From the NCBI GenBank assembly GCA_019915135.1, contig JAHLMK010000003.1, positions 682,001 through 746,000 of the forward strand: DNA of 64,000 nt, read 5' to 3'. The notes under the pieces are model-generated. The model ran no database searches and was not told the DNA's origin. It saw only the letters and a program-made list of their open reading frames with translations. A program made the position numbers and the translations under genes. The DNA comes from Strobilurus pachycystidiatus (lineage: Eukaryota; Basidiomycota; Agaricomycetes; Agaricales; Physalacriaceae). Positions 11,824-24,570 of this stretch are shown here, piece after piece (position 1 is the first letter of the stretch; each line of letters starts with the position of its first letter).

Positions 11824-12056
11824 GGCTCTTGAAACATGTCCGTTCAGGCCTATGTCCAAACACGGGCATAGGCCAACGGTCCTTACGGACCGATACATAG
11901 CTTCCGTGATGTCAGCGTAATCTACAGTGCGTAATACAGACTGCACGCGCTGGCCGCGCCTTATCTTTGCCATCGACGACGACGACGACCACGGCGATTC
12001 GGATACGCGTTCCCTCTCCCGCATCTCTACACCATTCTGACACGCTCGATCCGCGC

Positions 12057-15000
12057 ATGGCAACGCAAGCGACTGCTCCTCCCGGCTACCATCTCAGCAA
12101 AAAGGGCAAAGTGGTCAAAGATGGGCATGGCGGGCAGCGCGCCGGCTCTGGTCGAAAGGCCCGTGTAGCTGCTCCTCTAGCGTCAACGGCTGGAACAGCG
12201 GCCACATCATCTATCCCGACTGCGACGACGACCCCCGGGGCTCACATCACCCGGGAAGCAATCAATCCGAGCTCCGGCCATCCTCCCGCGGCACCAGCAC
12301 GCCAAATCCCGCAACGATCATCCTCGTCGTTGTCCTCAGCGACGCCGGCGTTCTTTCTGCCGCGGAATAGGCAGCAACCGACACCTCGGGGCTCTGGGAT
12401 TGCTGCGAGCTCTACTGCCGCGGCTCCGAGTGACCCTCCGAGTCGTTTGCACGCGCCGAACGCGAACACACTCCGACGTGACGTGGAAGCAGGTATGTTC
12501 CCAAAAATTCTGCACTGATGATATACAGAACTAACGGTATATCCACAGCTCAAAGTCTGTTCCCCCCACAAAATGCAAGTGGCGGTACCTTGTCGCGCGA
12601 GGCCCTTGCTCAACTGAACGCCGACCTTGCGTTTGTGAGCGAGAATGACGAGCACGCCGATATTGCGTCCGGCACAGCGCAGATTGACGACACTCTCATT
12701 GATGAGCTGCTTCCGGATGCTGCCGGGAGCAACGACCCAAATTTGCCGCCCGAAGATGTGTCAGACCCTCCCCCCGAGTCCCTAATCCAGCAGTACCTAC
12801 GCTCGGTCAAGCGCCGAATCATCAAGGAGATTGAGAAGCATGGGCAGCCAGTATGCTACATGCGCGGAGATTTTTTTGATCGACCTATGCACCCTGTTTT
12901 TGCGCTACACCGTGTTGCGGTCACCGAGTTTCAACCCAACCAACTGTATGAGCGCGATGTGTTTGTCTGGCTTCCCCATCTGCTGCCCGAGCATCCAGAG
13001 AGGTTTGAGTGCGAGTGTGGAAAGCTTCTGTCGAAGCATGGTATGATCTTTGTGCTGCTTTTTGAATCAATAGCTAAAGCTCATTCATAGGATACAACGA
13101 CAATCCTGTTGCACGGCGAGTTCGACGCTGTCTTGATGACTACTTTCTTTTCACAAACCGTTTCTGGTGTGACAAGGACAGAGCTGAGCTGCCTGGTTGC
13201 GGGATGAGCTATCAAGGGACCGACCCCCACATTATTGCACAACTACCAAGATATGTTCAAGAAGCATTTCCAGGTAAGTGATTTGAGTAATGATCTCATC
13301 CAGTCAGTGATAATTTATCAGCCTACATATCTACACGTGGCGCAGTTGACAAGCAGCTTATGTGGCTGATGGTGTCTCTGATTGTGAAGCGTGTTGGACC
13401 ATCACCATTTGCAGAGATGGTTTCTGAGTTACAGCACCGACTCCATGCTCGGAACGAGTTGATGTACTATTCAGCTGCACTCTACTATGGTCTCAACGGC
13501 GAGAAACAGATTCCTCGCTTCTCTGCCTTCACTGAGTCAACCGGTTATGGTGGCTGTCCACCTTCGACTCCATACTTGAAGGCAATGTATATTGACTTCA
13601 TTGGAGCCCATCGTATCTATATGGACCGTGCTCAAGCAGCTCTTCCTTTGGATGTTGCAAAAGCAGATCATACATTTGATGTAAGTGATTCATTTGTGAA
13701 TAGTTCCAAAGATTCTCAATTGGTTATTAGGTTCTGAAATATATGGGTGGTCTGAAGGGCGAAAAGATCTGGAAAGCAGAGTATAACTTGGTCAATCAGT
13801 TTGAAGAAATTCGTGCTGAATGCCTCACGCTGACCAAGTCACTGTCATTTGTTCGAGAGATGTTTGAGAAGGTTCAGGATAGTCTGAAGGCAGTAGGTCA
13901 TCCACCAACCATGCTTTTATACACTGACTCCCCACAATGTATGGTTTTTCTTTTGTATAATTGTTATTGATACTAATTCTCTATCAGCGGAACAGAGCTT
14001 CCATGAGTCAATCACCAAGTCTCTCACTTCTAATGTCCGTCATATCTCGACATGGACAGATCTTCCTCCATTACAGGCATCGTCTGAAGCATCATTTGAC
14101 TTCTGCAGTTATTCAATTGCTATGGAAGAGCTAGCAGCTGAAATACTGAATGATGCTAGTGCCACTATACAGGGTGGTGGCATCTATATTATTGGTCTTG
14201 CTATCAAGCATCATCCACTGCCAGAAGGTACTCAACTTGATGTTATTCAAGTTCGAACATCTAGTCGAGTATTGATTTTCAAGGTAACTTTTTGTTCATG
14301 GTTACTAGAATTCAGTAGTCCTGACCAGAATCTCAGGTTACAGACTTTGTGTCACGCAGTCACTTTGTGCCTTCACTGAAAGCACTTTTCACAAATTCTT
14401 CCATTATCAAAATTGGCTTTCAGATCCGAGAAACACTCTTGGTTGTGGCCAATGCACTATCCTTGCCAAATCCACTTGCTAGTACAGACAATCCCTCATT
14501 CATAGATCTTGGAGATCGTGCAAAACTAGCTGGTGTTGTTGAGGATCCTCATGCCTCACTTCATACTCTTGTTGGCACTATTCTATCTCGATGCTATACA
14601 CCTCCATCATCTACACTTTATTCCTGGAGCTCTGAGCTTTCCACATCGGCTATCAATGCTCTCTACCTTGAGACTGATGCTCTCTGGCAGCTATGGATAT
14701 CACTATCTGGGCGAGAGTCAGTTGGGCTCAAGCTGACACCTGATCAGGCAGCTACAGATGGGCAGCTTGTGACTGTTGTACATGGCTGCAAGCCTATCTT
14801 ACGTGGATCCATTATTGGAAATCACGCAGGATACCTAGATGCAGTCATGGATGTTAATGGAGAGACACGCCGAATCAACATTACTCCAAGCCGTTCACTC
14901 ATCCAAATCACTGAAGTACTCGTCCCACATGCTATCCATACTCTTCACCGTCAAACCATCGAATGGATCTTCACTCATGGCGGACAAGCTGTAGTGGCTA

Positions 15001-17278
15001 CTAGTCAGCTTCGATCGCGCTGCTCCACTCCTCCGCTATCTCCAGAAACACTTGCATTTGGCTTTTCCACTCCTGCTCCAACTAGCACTACAATGAATGA
15101 CGATCACTCAGAATTCTCCATTTCCTACGTCGATCCCAACTCTTCACCAGATGGGATTCAGTTTGAATTCTGGGAACCTTCTGATGCCGACAAGTTCATG
15201 TTTGATAGTGATGATGAGTATGACTCTGACTTTGATCCCAATGTAAGTCATTCGTGCACTTTTCCTTCAGATATGTAACTTACTGTGATATTTATAGGAG
15301 GCCGTTGAAACTATTGCTGCAGTGCTTCAGCATGCACACGATATACTGCGGCAGTCCGGTGATAGTACACTTTCAAGCCGTGTTCTTGATGATGCATTCC
15401 ACTTCATGGACCGGTTGCTTCGGCTCATATCCAAAAAGCATTCTGCCTTCAAGGCTTTCTGCCATGATTTCAGTGAGGCAATCTTTATCCGGGACAAGGA
15501 CGATGAAAAGGCAGTGCGTTCTGTATTGGAGAGTCAGGGAATCAACTGGGAGTATGCAAAGCGGGCAAAAGCAGCAGGCTTGAATCGGCGAATCCGACGC
15601 TACATTCCTGACCGACACACTCTGGGAAATTGTCTCTCTGCACTGTTTACTGGCTACCAGGACATCATCTGCTCAACTAAGAGTTCTGGCTCAGTCCGGG
15701 GTGTCCGCTTCTTTTCTGATGAAGCTAAAGAAATGACAGCACGTCTACTGGAAACTGTACGGCTTGGATTCCTCTCTGATCCAGTGGGAATTCCGCTGTA
15801 CTATGTGATGGGCAAGGACCGTGATGGTCTCACCTTGTACCGGACTATTCGTGGCACAAACTCAGTTGAAGGTGGTGTTCATATGACTGTTCGGCGCATC
15901 TTTGGATCCCTCAAAGCATCACCAGAGCTTGCTGAGAAGATTCTGATCTATTGGATCTTTCGACGTAATCAAGCAGTATGTCTATGCTATACAGCTTGAT
16001 ATTTACTCACATATACTGATTCTAGGTTGGGCATCGAAATCGAACCGGCCAACGATTCCGCGGCCATTTTGACATGTGGATCTCTGATGAGATTGTTGAG
16101 ATCACAGCACTCCTCAATGTCCTGCCATCCTTTCGCCTTCCTCGTCTTCTTGCTACACGCATTGCAACAGCAGAGACCTTTGGAATTGTGCCCATGGACA
16201 CAACACTTGCCAGTGAACTTGGCATTACCACTCTGCCAGCTCGAAAGATCACTGGTATTCCCCATCATAACGATCTTCCTGTTCACACATTATCCCGTCT
16301 CTCTACCCGACCAATGAGTCAGTACCGCTATCTACAGCTTCGACAGCGTACTCTGCACCCTGTCCTCCCGGTTTCTACTCATGCCGAGTACCGAAAGTTC
16401 AAGGAGCTCATCAACAATCGGATATTCAAGCGCGGGCGAGGAAACTATCCGCCTCATGAGGCGTACAAAAGTATTGACTTCAAACTCCTTGCGGAGTTCT
16501 GGAACGAGGCAGTCAATACACAGGATCAAACAATCACAGACACGAATCGGCGGCTGTACTACAAGCTTCCTGCCCAGCTTGAACTCCATCACAAAAAGAC
16601 CATCTTATGGAAGTCTGAACGCTCTACTCTTTTCATGGGGGAGAATGCCCTTGCACTCAAAGCATTCACAGACCTCATATCATCTGAAGATAATTCGACG
16701 GTTACTCTTCCTGCTATTGTACTTCCAGCTGATGACACGGACGACGCCTTCCGAACAAGTAAGTCTCTAACCCTATATACAGTATGCCCGATTGCAGCTC
16801 AACGCTCTCTCTAGTGCAAGATATTCGTGATCAGCTTGACCTCAAATCATTCGACGTGATGGGCCTTCGACATCCACAGCACCAAGAGCCCGAGGACCAG
16901 GCAGATACCGCCCCGGCTTACGATCCGGGCGAGCTCATGGATATCGACAGGGAGGATGAGCAGCAGCTCAATATGCACATCGAAGCTATTCCCGTTCCCT
17001 CGCAGCCCATCGCCTCGACATCAGGGGAGCCCCAGCAACGAACACTGCAGGGCAATGCTACACTCAGTCACTCCCATGCTGTTGGCACGTCAAGTAGTAC
17101 TAAGAAGGCCCGATGTGCGATATGTGTGAAGGCAATGTGTAACCGCCGCAAGGATTGTCCGGGTAAAGGAGGACGCAAACTCTGTCGATGCGGGCATCCT
17201 CCACTCAAGAAGGGAGAACGAGTGCGGGTGAAGGAGAAGGACGTCGTCGATTACTTGAATGCACGGGCAGCCGAGTGA
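12057..17278 (+). CDS. DUF6729-like DDE-type transposase with inserted degenerate DnaQ-like exonuclease fold, copy 1, 1,584 aa
   Basis: Ten exons (12057..12492, 12549..13040, 13091..13273, 13322..13680, 13731..13938, 13988..14283, 14337..15242, 15298..15975, 16026..16758, 16815..17278) give 4,755 nt in one frame. Seen in order: an AT-hook-like start (GGQRAGSGRK); a DUF6729-like region with VWLPHLLPEHPERFECECG and FWCDKD cysteine pairs; Asp486 (ADHTFD) and Asp556 (LLYTDSPQ), both in RNase H-fold transposase-like contexts; a region at about 600-830 resembling 3'-5' exonucleases (IKIGFQIRETL, FIDLGDRAKLAGVVED, ALYLETDALWQLW); Glu1151 in RGTNSVEGG, a usual place for the last acidic residue; and a C-terminal cluster CAIC-x3-C-x6-C-x8-CRCGH. 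The exonuclease D-x-E of motif I reads A631-x-K633 (GLAIKHH), so that fold is probably not catalytic. The DDE assignment is my inference. An upstream in-frame ATG at 11967 is possible. Confidence 0.75.
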
Positions 17279-18189
17279 TAATGTAAATATGTTCATTTGA
17301 TATCTATATACAGTGGAATCTGTGTGTGTGTGTGTAGACCAGTGTTCCTCGCCGTGCAATGCTCGCGTTTGCCCGACCGTCCTCCGCGCGCACGTTTGTC
17401 TGACTCGTGCCAGTGCGCGCCGTGTTCGTCCATCTTTGCGGGTGCTTGTGAGTGTCCGACCGACTCGCCAGGGCACGCGCGTGCGTGTTCGTCCGTCATC
17501 GTCGATGCCCGCAGGCGTCCGTCATCGAGTGTCCGTCCGTCCCACGATCGACGTTGCTGTTGCTTGACGGCAACCATGGTCAGAGCAGAAATATATATGC
17601 AGAACGGAACACGCACCTTCTGTCCTTCAAGGACACCCTCCAGCTCCCCACTACTTTCGCCCTCCTTGCAGTCTTGTTCACGCGTCGCGGCTTCCAAGTG
17701 GGCCAGGTTCAGGTGGGTGCTGATGGAGCCGGGTCCGGCATGGATGTTGAGGTCAGCGTCGCGGTCGCCGCTGAGGTTGATGTAGATGCAGCGACAAACG
17801 TCGTCGTCGTTGTCGCGAGGTGGTGATGGTGAGAAGAAATCTTCGATCAGTGACTCCGCCAGGGACACGCAACCGTCGGAGCGTGATCTAATCTCAAGAT
17901 GAGAATCTTGAAAATGATTGGCTGAGGTCTATGCCCAAAAACAGGGCGTGCCCCGAATGGACATAGCCTTGAAAGCCGATCCCCTGCCAAATGACCGCAT
18001 AGACCGCACTTGAAAACGAAACGCGGAACGCTCATATCTCGGTCAGTAGCCCGATTTGTATCTATTGGTAATGCTAGCAGAATTGTATGTAGGTCTATAT
18101 AATCCTCCCTTTCTCCTTTTTTCTCTCTCTTCTTGCAACTTGAAAAAACTTGAAAAACACTCGCTCTGAACAGACATAGTCCATAAGCC
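17279..18189. other. Non-coding 3' tail of transposon copy 1
   Basis: GC-rich DNA with repeated CGTCCGTC/GTGTCCGT runs, then an AT-richer end with TTTCTCCTTTTTTCTCTCTC and the right terminal repeat. Open frames run on both strands (17297-17868) over the same bases. A 191-codon minus-strand frame is identical in both copies, but so is everything else, so it carries no conservation signal. Confidence 0.6.
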
Positions 18190-18196
18190 GATAACC
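18190..18196. repeat. Junction between tandem copies, GATAACC
   Basis: Seven bases separate the right tip AAGCC of copy 1 from the left tip GGCT of copy 2. They equal the target duplication lacking its first A, so the two elements share a target-derived spacer. This fits a second insertion at the same site or an unequal exchange, with loss of one base. Confidence 0.9.
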
Positions 18197-21100
18197 GGCT
18201 CTTGAAACATGTCCGTTCAGGCCTATGTCCAAACACGGGCATAGGCCAACGGTCCTTACGGACCGATACATAGCTTCCGTGATGTCAGCGTAATCTACAG
18301 TGCGTAATACAGACTGCACGCGCTGGCCGCGCCTTATCTTTGCCATCGACGACGACGACGACCACGGCGATTCGGATACGCGTTCCCTCTCCCGCATCTC
18401 TACACCATTCTGACACGCTCGATCCGCGCATGGCAACGCAAGCGACTGCTCCTCCCGGCTACCATCTCAGCAAAAAGGGCAAAGTGGTCAAAGATGGGCA
18501 TGGCGGGCAGCGCGCCGGCTCTGGTCGAAAGGCCCGTGTAGCTGCTCCTCTAGCGTCAACGGCTGGAACAGCGGCCACATCATCTATCCCGACTGCGACG
18601 ACGACCCCCGGGGCTCACATCACCCGGGAAGCAATCAATCCGAGCTCCGGCCATCCTCCCGCGGCACCAGCACGCCAAATCCCGCAACGATCATCCTCGT
18701 CGTTGTCCTCAGCGACGCCGGCGTTCTTTCTGCCGCGGAATAGGCAGCAACCGACACCTCGGGGCTCTGGGATTGCTGCGAGCTCTACTGCCGCGGCTCC
18801 GAGTGACCCTCCGAGTCGTTTGCACGCGCCGAACGCGAACACACTCCGACGTGACGTGGAAGCAGGTATGTTCCCAAAAATTCTGCACTGATGATATACA
18901 GAACTAACGGTATATCCACAGCTCAAAGTCTGTTCCCCCCACAAAATGCAAGTGGCGGTACCTTGTCGCGCGAGGCCCTTGCTCAACTGAACGCCGACCT
19001 TGCGTTTGTGAGCGAGAATGACGAGCACGCCGATATTGCGTCCGGCACAGCGCAGATTGACGACACTCTCATTGATGAGCTGCTTCCGGATGCTGCCGGG
19101 AGCAACGACCCAAATTTGCCGCCCGAAGATGTGTCAGACCCTCCCCCCGAGTCCCTAATCCAGCAGTACCTACGCTCGGTCAAGCGCCGAATCATCAAGG
19201 AGATTGAGAAGCATGGGCAGCCAGTATGCTACATGCGCGGAGATTTTTTTGATCGACCTATGCACCCTGTTTTTGCGCTACACCGTGTTGCGGTCACCGA
19301 GTTTCAACCCAACCAACTGTATGAGCGCGATGTGTTTGTCTGGCTTCCCCATCTGCTGCCCGAGCATCCAGAGAGGTTTGAGTGCGAGTGTGGAAAGCTT
19401 CTGTCGAAGCATGGTATGATCTTTGTGCTGCTTTTTGAATCAATAGCTAAAGCTCATTCATAGGATACAACGACAATCCTGTTGCACGGCGAGTTCGACG
19501 CTGTCTTGATGACTACTTTCTTTTCACAAACCGTTTCTGGTGTGACAAGGACAGAGCTGAGCTGCCTGGTTGCGGGATGAGCTATCAAGGGACCGACCCC
19601 CACATTATTGCACAACTACCAAGATATGTTCAAGAAGCATTTCCAGGTAAGTGATTTGAGTAATGATCTCATCCAGTCAGTGATAATTTATCAGCCTACA
19701 TATCTACACGTGGCGCAGTTGACAAGCAGCTTATGTGGCTGATGGTGTCTCTGATTGTGAAGCGTGTTGGACCATCACCATTTGCAGAGATGGTTTCTGA
19801 GTTACAGCACCGACTCCATGCTCGGAACGAGTTGATGTACTATTCAGCTGCACTCTACTATGGTCTCAACGGCGAGAAACAGATTCCTCGCTTCTCTGCC
19901 TTCACTGAGTCAACCGGTTATGGTGGCTGTCCACCTTCGACTCCATACTTGAAGGCAATGTATATTGACTTCATTGGAGCCCATCGTATCTATATGGACC
20001 GTGCTCAAGCAGCTCTTCCTTTGGATGTTGCAAAAGCAGATCATACATTTGATGTAAGTGATTCATTTGTGAATAGTTCCAAAGATTCTCAATTGGTTAT
20101 TAGGTTCTGAAATATATGGGTGGTCTGAAGGGCGAAAAGATCTGGAAAGCAGAGTATAACTTGGTCAATCAGTTTGAAGAAATTCGTGCTGAATGCCTCA
20201 CGCTGACCAAGTCACTGTCATTTGTTCGAGAGATGTTTGAGAAGGTTCAGGATAGTCTGAAGGCAGTAGGTCATCCACCAACCATGCTTTTATACACTGA
20301 CTCCCCACAATGTATGGTTTTTCTTTTGTATAATTGTTATTGATACTAATTCTCTATCAGCGGAACAGAGCTTCCATGAGTCAATCACCAAGTCTCTCAC
20401 TTCTAATGTCCGTCATATCTCGACATGGACAGATCTTCCTCCATTACAGGCATCGTCTGAAGCATCATTTGACTTCTGCAGTTATTCAATTGCTATGGAA
20501 GAGCTAGCAGCTGAAATACTGAATGATGCTAGTGCCACTATACAGGGTGGTGGCATCTATATTATTGGTCTTGCTATCAAGCATCATCCACTGCCAGAAG
20601 GTACTCAACTTGATGTTATTCAAGTTCGAACATCTAGTCGAGTATTGATTTTCAAGGTAACTTTTTGTTCATGGTTACTAGAATTCAGTAGTCCTGACCA
20701 GAATCTCAGGTTACAGACTTTGTGTCACGCAGTCACTTTGTGCCTTCACTGAAAGCACTTTTCACAAATTCTTCCATTATCAAAATTGGCTTTCAGATCC
20801 GAGAAACACTCTTGGTTGTGGCCAATGCACTATCCTTGCCAAATCCACTTGCTAGTACAGACAATCCCTCATTCATAGATCTTGGAGATCGTGCAAAACT
20901 AGCTGGTGTTGTTGAGGATCCTCATGCCTCACTTCATACTCTTGTTGGCACTATTCTATCTCGATGCTATACACCTCCATCATCTACACTTTATTCCTGG
21001 AGCTCTGAGCTTTCCACATCGGCTATCAATGCTCTCTACCTTGAGACTGATGCTCTCTGGCAGCTATGGATATCACTATCTGGGCGAGAGTCAGTTGGGC

Positions 21101-24100
21101 TCAAGCTGACACCTGATCAGGCAGCTACAGATGGGCAGCTTGTGACTGTTGTACATGGCTGCAAGCCTATCTTACGTGGATCCATTATTGGAAATCACGC
21201 AGGATACCTAGATGCAGTCATGGATGTTAATGGAGAGACACGCCGAATCAACATTACTCCAAGCCGTTCACTCATCCAAATCACTGAAGTACTCGTCCCA
21301 CATGCTATCCATACTCTTCACCGTCAAACCATCGAATGGATCTTCACTCATGGCGGACAAGCTGTAGTGGCTACTAGTCAGCTTCGATCGCGCTGCTCCA
21401 CTCCTCCGCTATCTCCAGAAACACTTGCATTTGGCTTTTCCACTCCTGCTCCAACTAGCACTACAATGAATGACGATCACTCAGAATTCTCCATTTCCTA
21501 CGTCGATCCCAACTCTTCACCAGATGGGATTCAGTTTGAATTCTGGGAACCTTCTGATGCCGACAAGTTCATGTTTGATAGTGATGATGAGTATGACTCT
21601 GACTTTGATCCCAATGTAAGTCATTCGTGCACTTTTCCTTCAGATATGTAACTTACTGTGATATTTATAGGAGGCCGTTGAAACTATTGCTGCAGTGCTT
21701 CAGCATGCACACGATATACTGCGGCAGTCCGGTGATAGTACACTTTCAAGCCGTGTTCTTGATGATGCATTCCACTTCATGGACCGGTTGCTTCGGCTCA
21801 TATCCAAAAAGCATTCTGCCTTCAAGGCTTTCTGCCATGATTTCAGTGAGGCAATCTTTATCCGGGACAAGGACGATGAAAAGGCAGTGCGTTCTGTATT
21901 GGAGAGTCAGGGAATCAACTGGGAGTATGCAAAGCGGGCAAAAGCAGCAGGCTTGAATCGGCGAATCCGACGCTACATTCCTGACCGACACACTCTGGGA
22001 AATCGTCTCTCTGCACTGTTTACTGGCTACCAGGACATCATCTGCTCAACTAAGAGTTCTGGCTCAGTCCGGGGTGTCCGCTTCTTTTCTGATGAAGCTA
22101 AAGAAATGACAGCACGTCTACTGGAAACTGTACGGCTTGGATTCCTCTCTGATCCAGTGGGAATTCCGCTGTACTATGTGATGGGCAAGGACCGTGATGG
22201 TCTCACCTTGTACCGGACTATTCGTGGCACAAACTCAGTTGAAGGTGGTGTTCATATGACTGTTCGGCGCATCTTTGGATCCCTCAAAGCATCACCAGAG
22301 CTTGCTGAGAAGATTCTGATCTATTGGATCTTTCGACGTAATCAAGCAGTATGTCTATGCTATACAGCTTGATATTTACTCACATATACTGATTCTAGGT
22401 TGGGCATCGAAATCGAACCGGCCAACGATTCCGCGGCCATTTTGACATGTGGATCTCTGATGAGATTGTTGAGATCACAGCACTCCTCAATGTCCTGCCA
22501 TCCTTTCGCCTTCCTCGTCTTCTTGCTACACGCATTGCAACAGCAGAGACCTTTGGAATTGTGCCCATGGACACAACACTTGCCAGTGAACTTGGCATTA
22601 CCACTCTGCCAGCTCGAAAGATCACTGGTATTCCCCATCATAACGATCTTCCTGTTCACACATTATCCCGTCTCTCTACCCGACCAATGAGTCAGTACCG
22701 CTATCTACAGCTTCGACAGCGTACTCTGCACCCTGTCCTCCCGGTTTCTACTCATGCCGAGTACCGAAAGTTCAAGGAGCTCATCAACAATCGGATATTC
22801 AAGCGCGGGCGAGGAAACTATCCGCCTCATGAGGCGTACAAAAGTATTGACTTCAAACTCCTTGCGGAGTTCTGGAACGAGGCAGTCAATACACAGGATC
22901 AAACAATCACAGACACGAATCGGCGGCTGTACTACAAGCTTCCTGCCCAGCTTGAACTCCATCACAAAAAGACCATCTTATGGAAGTCTGAACGCTCTAC
23001 TCTTTTCATGGGGGAGAATGCCCTTGCACTCAAAGCATTCACAGACCTCATATCATCTGAAGATAATTCGACGGTTACTCTTCCTGCTATTGTACTTCCA
23101 GCTGATGACACGGACGACGCCTTCCGAACAAGTAAGTCTCTAACCCTATATACAGTATGCCCGATTGCAGCTCAACGCTCTCTCTAGTGCAAGATATTCG
23201 TGATCAGCTTGACCTCGAATCATTCGACGTGATGGGCCTTCGACATCCACAGCACCAAGAGCCCGAGGACCAGGCAGATACCGCCCCGGCTTACGATCCG
23301 GGCGAGCTCATGGATATCGACAGGGAGGATGAGCAGCAGCTCAATATGCACATCGAAGCTATTCCCGTTCCCTCGCAGCCCATCGCCTCGACATCAGGGG
23401 AGCCCCAGCAACGAACACTGCAGGGCAATGCTACACTCAGTCACTCCCATGCTGTTGGCACGTCAAGTAGTACTAAGAAGGCCCGATGTGCGGTATGTGT
23501 GAAGGCAATGTGTAACCGCCGCAAGGATTGTCCGGGTAAAGGAGGACGCAAACTCTGTCGATGCGGGCATCCTCCACTCAAGAAGGGAGAACGAGTGCGG
23601 GTGAAGGAGAAGGACGTCGTCGATTACTTGAATGCACGGGCAGCCGAGTGATAATGTAAATATGTTCATTTGATATCTATATACAGTGGAATCTGTGTGT
23701 GTGTGTGTAGACCAGTGTTCCTCGCCGTGCAATGCTCGCGTTTGCCCGACCGTCCTCCGCGCGCACGTTTGTCTGACTCGTGCCAGTGCGCGCCGTGTTC
23801 GTCCATCTTTGCGGGTGCTTGTGAGTGTCCGACCGACTCGCCAGGGCACGCGCGTGCGTGTTCGTCCGTCATCGTCGATGCCCGCAGGCGTCCGTCATCG
23901 AGTGTCCGTCCGTCCCACGATCGACGTTGCTGTTGCTTGACGGCAACCATGGTCAGAGCAGAAATATATATGCAGAACGGAACACGCACCTTCTGTCCTT
24001 CAAGGACACCCTCCAGCTCCCCACTACTTTCGCCCTCCTTGCAGTCTTGTTCACGCGTCGCGGCTTCCAAGTGGGCCAGGTTCAGGTGGGTGCTGATGGA

Positions 24101-24562
24101 GCCGGGTCCGGCATGGATGTTGAGGTCAGCGTCGCGGTCGCCGCTGAGGTTGATGTAGATGCAGCGACAAACGTCGTCGTCGTTGTCGCGAGGTGGTGAT
24201 GGTGAGAAGAAATCTTCGATCAGTGACTCCGCCAGGGACACGCAACCGTCGGAGCGTGATCTAATCTCAAGATGAGAATCTTGAAAATGATTGGCTGAGG
24301 TCTATGCCCAAAAACAGGGCGTGCCCCGAATGGACATAGCCTTGAAAGCCGATCCCCTGCCAAATGACCGCATAGACCGCACTTGAAAACGAAACGCGGA
24401 ACGCTCATATCTCGGTCAGTAGCCCGATTTGTATCTATTGGTAATGCTAGCAGAATTGTATGTAGGTCTATATAATCCTCCCTTTCTCCTTTTTTCTCTC
24501 TCTTCTTGCAACTTGAAAAAACTTGAAAAACACTCGCTCTGAACAGACATAGTCCATAAGCC
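18197..24562 (+). mobile_element. Tandem transposon, copy 2 (6,366 bp)
   Basis: Same length, ends and orientation as copy 1 at a constant offset of 6,373 bp. Only three differences were found by reading: T15631/C22004, A16844/G23217 and A17120/G23493. All change an amino acid. The right end is followed by AGATAACC and resumed satellite. Confidence 0.92.
18430..23651 (+). CDS. DUF6729-like DDE-type transposase with inserted degenerate DnaQ-like exonuclease fold, copy 2, 1,584 aa
   Basis: Exons are those of copy 1 shifted by 6,373: 18430..18865, 18922..19413, 19464..19646, 19695..20053, 20104..20311, 20361..20656, 20710..21615, 21671..22348, 22399..23131, 23188..23651. Relative to copy 1 the protein has Arg for Cys at 1072, Glu for Lys at 1441 and Val for Ile at 1533. 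The last lies inside the C-terminal cysteine cluster (CAVC against CAIC). All candidate catalytic residues and every intron are preserved, so both genes could be expressed. Confidence 0.75.
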
Positions 24563-24570
24563 AGATAACC
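24563..24570. repeat. Right target-site duplication AGATAACC
   Basis: Identical to 11816-11823 and followed directly by TGCAGCTGATCCGG, which continues the satellite unit interrupted at the left flank. Confidence 0.9.

Larger units (their letters stand above)
11824..18189 (+). mobile_element. Tandem transposon, copy 1 (6,366 bp)
   Basis: The left end reads GGCTCTTGAAACATGTCC and GTTCAGGCC; the right end in reverse complement reads GGCTTATGGACTATGTCT and GTTCAGAGC. These are imperfect terminal inverted repeats of about 27 bp with GGCT at the tip. Both ends also carry subterminal hairpins built on CCTATG/CATAGG. Copy 2 follows head to tail after a 7-bp GATAACC. Inside are one ten-exon gene and a 0.9-kb 3' tail holding a (TG)n run near 17323 but no supported gene. 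Eight-base target duplications fit hAT- or KDZ-like cut-and-paste elements, but the encoded protein does not look like a standard member of either. Confidence 0.9.

Noticed and set aside
11330..11869. Long minus-strand frames with 35-residue repeats
   Set aside because: They follow from a 105-bp satellite whose unit is a multiple of three; no start, splice or domain supports a gene.
17293..17868. 191-codon minus-strand frame in the transposon tail (also 23666-24241)
   Set aside because: It overlaps equally long plus-strand frames, is in GC-rich repeats, and its identity in both copies only reflects the recent duplication.
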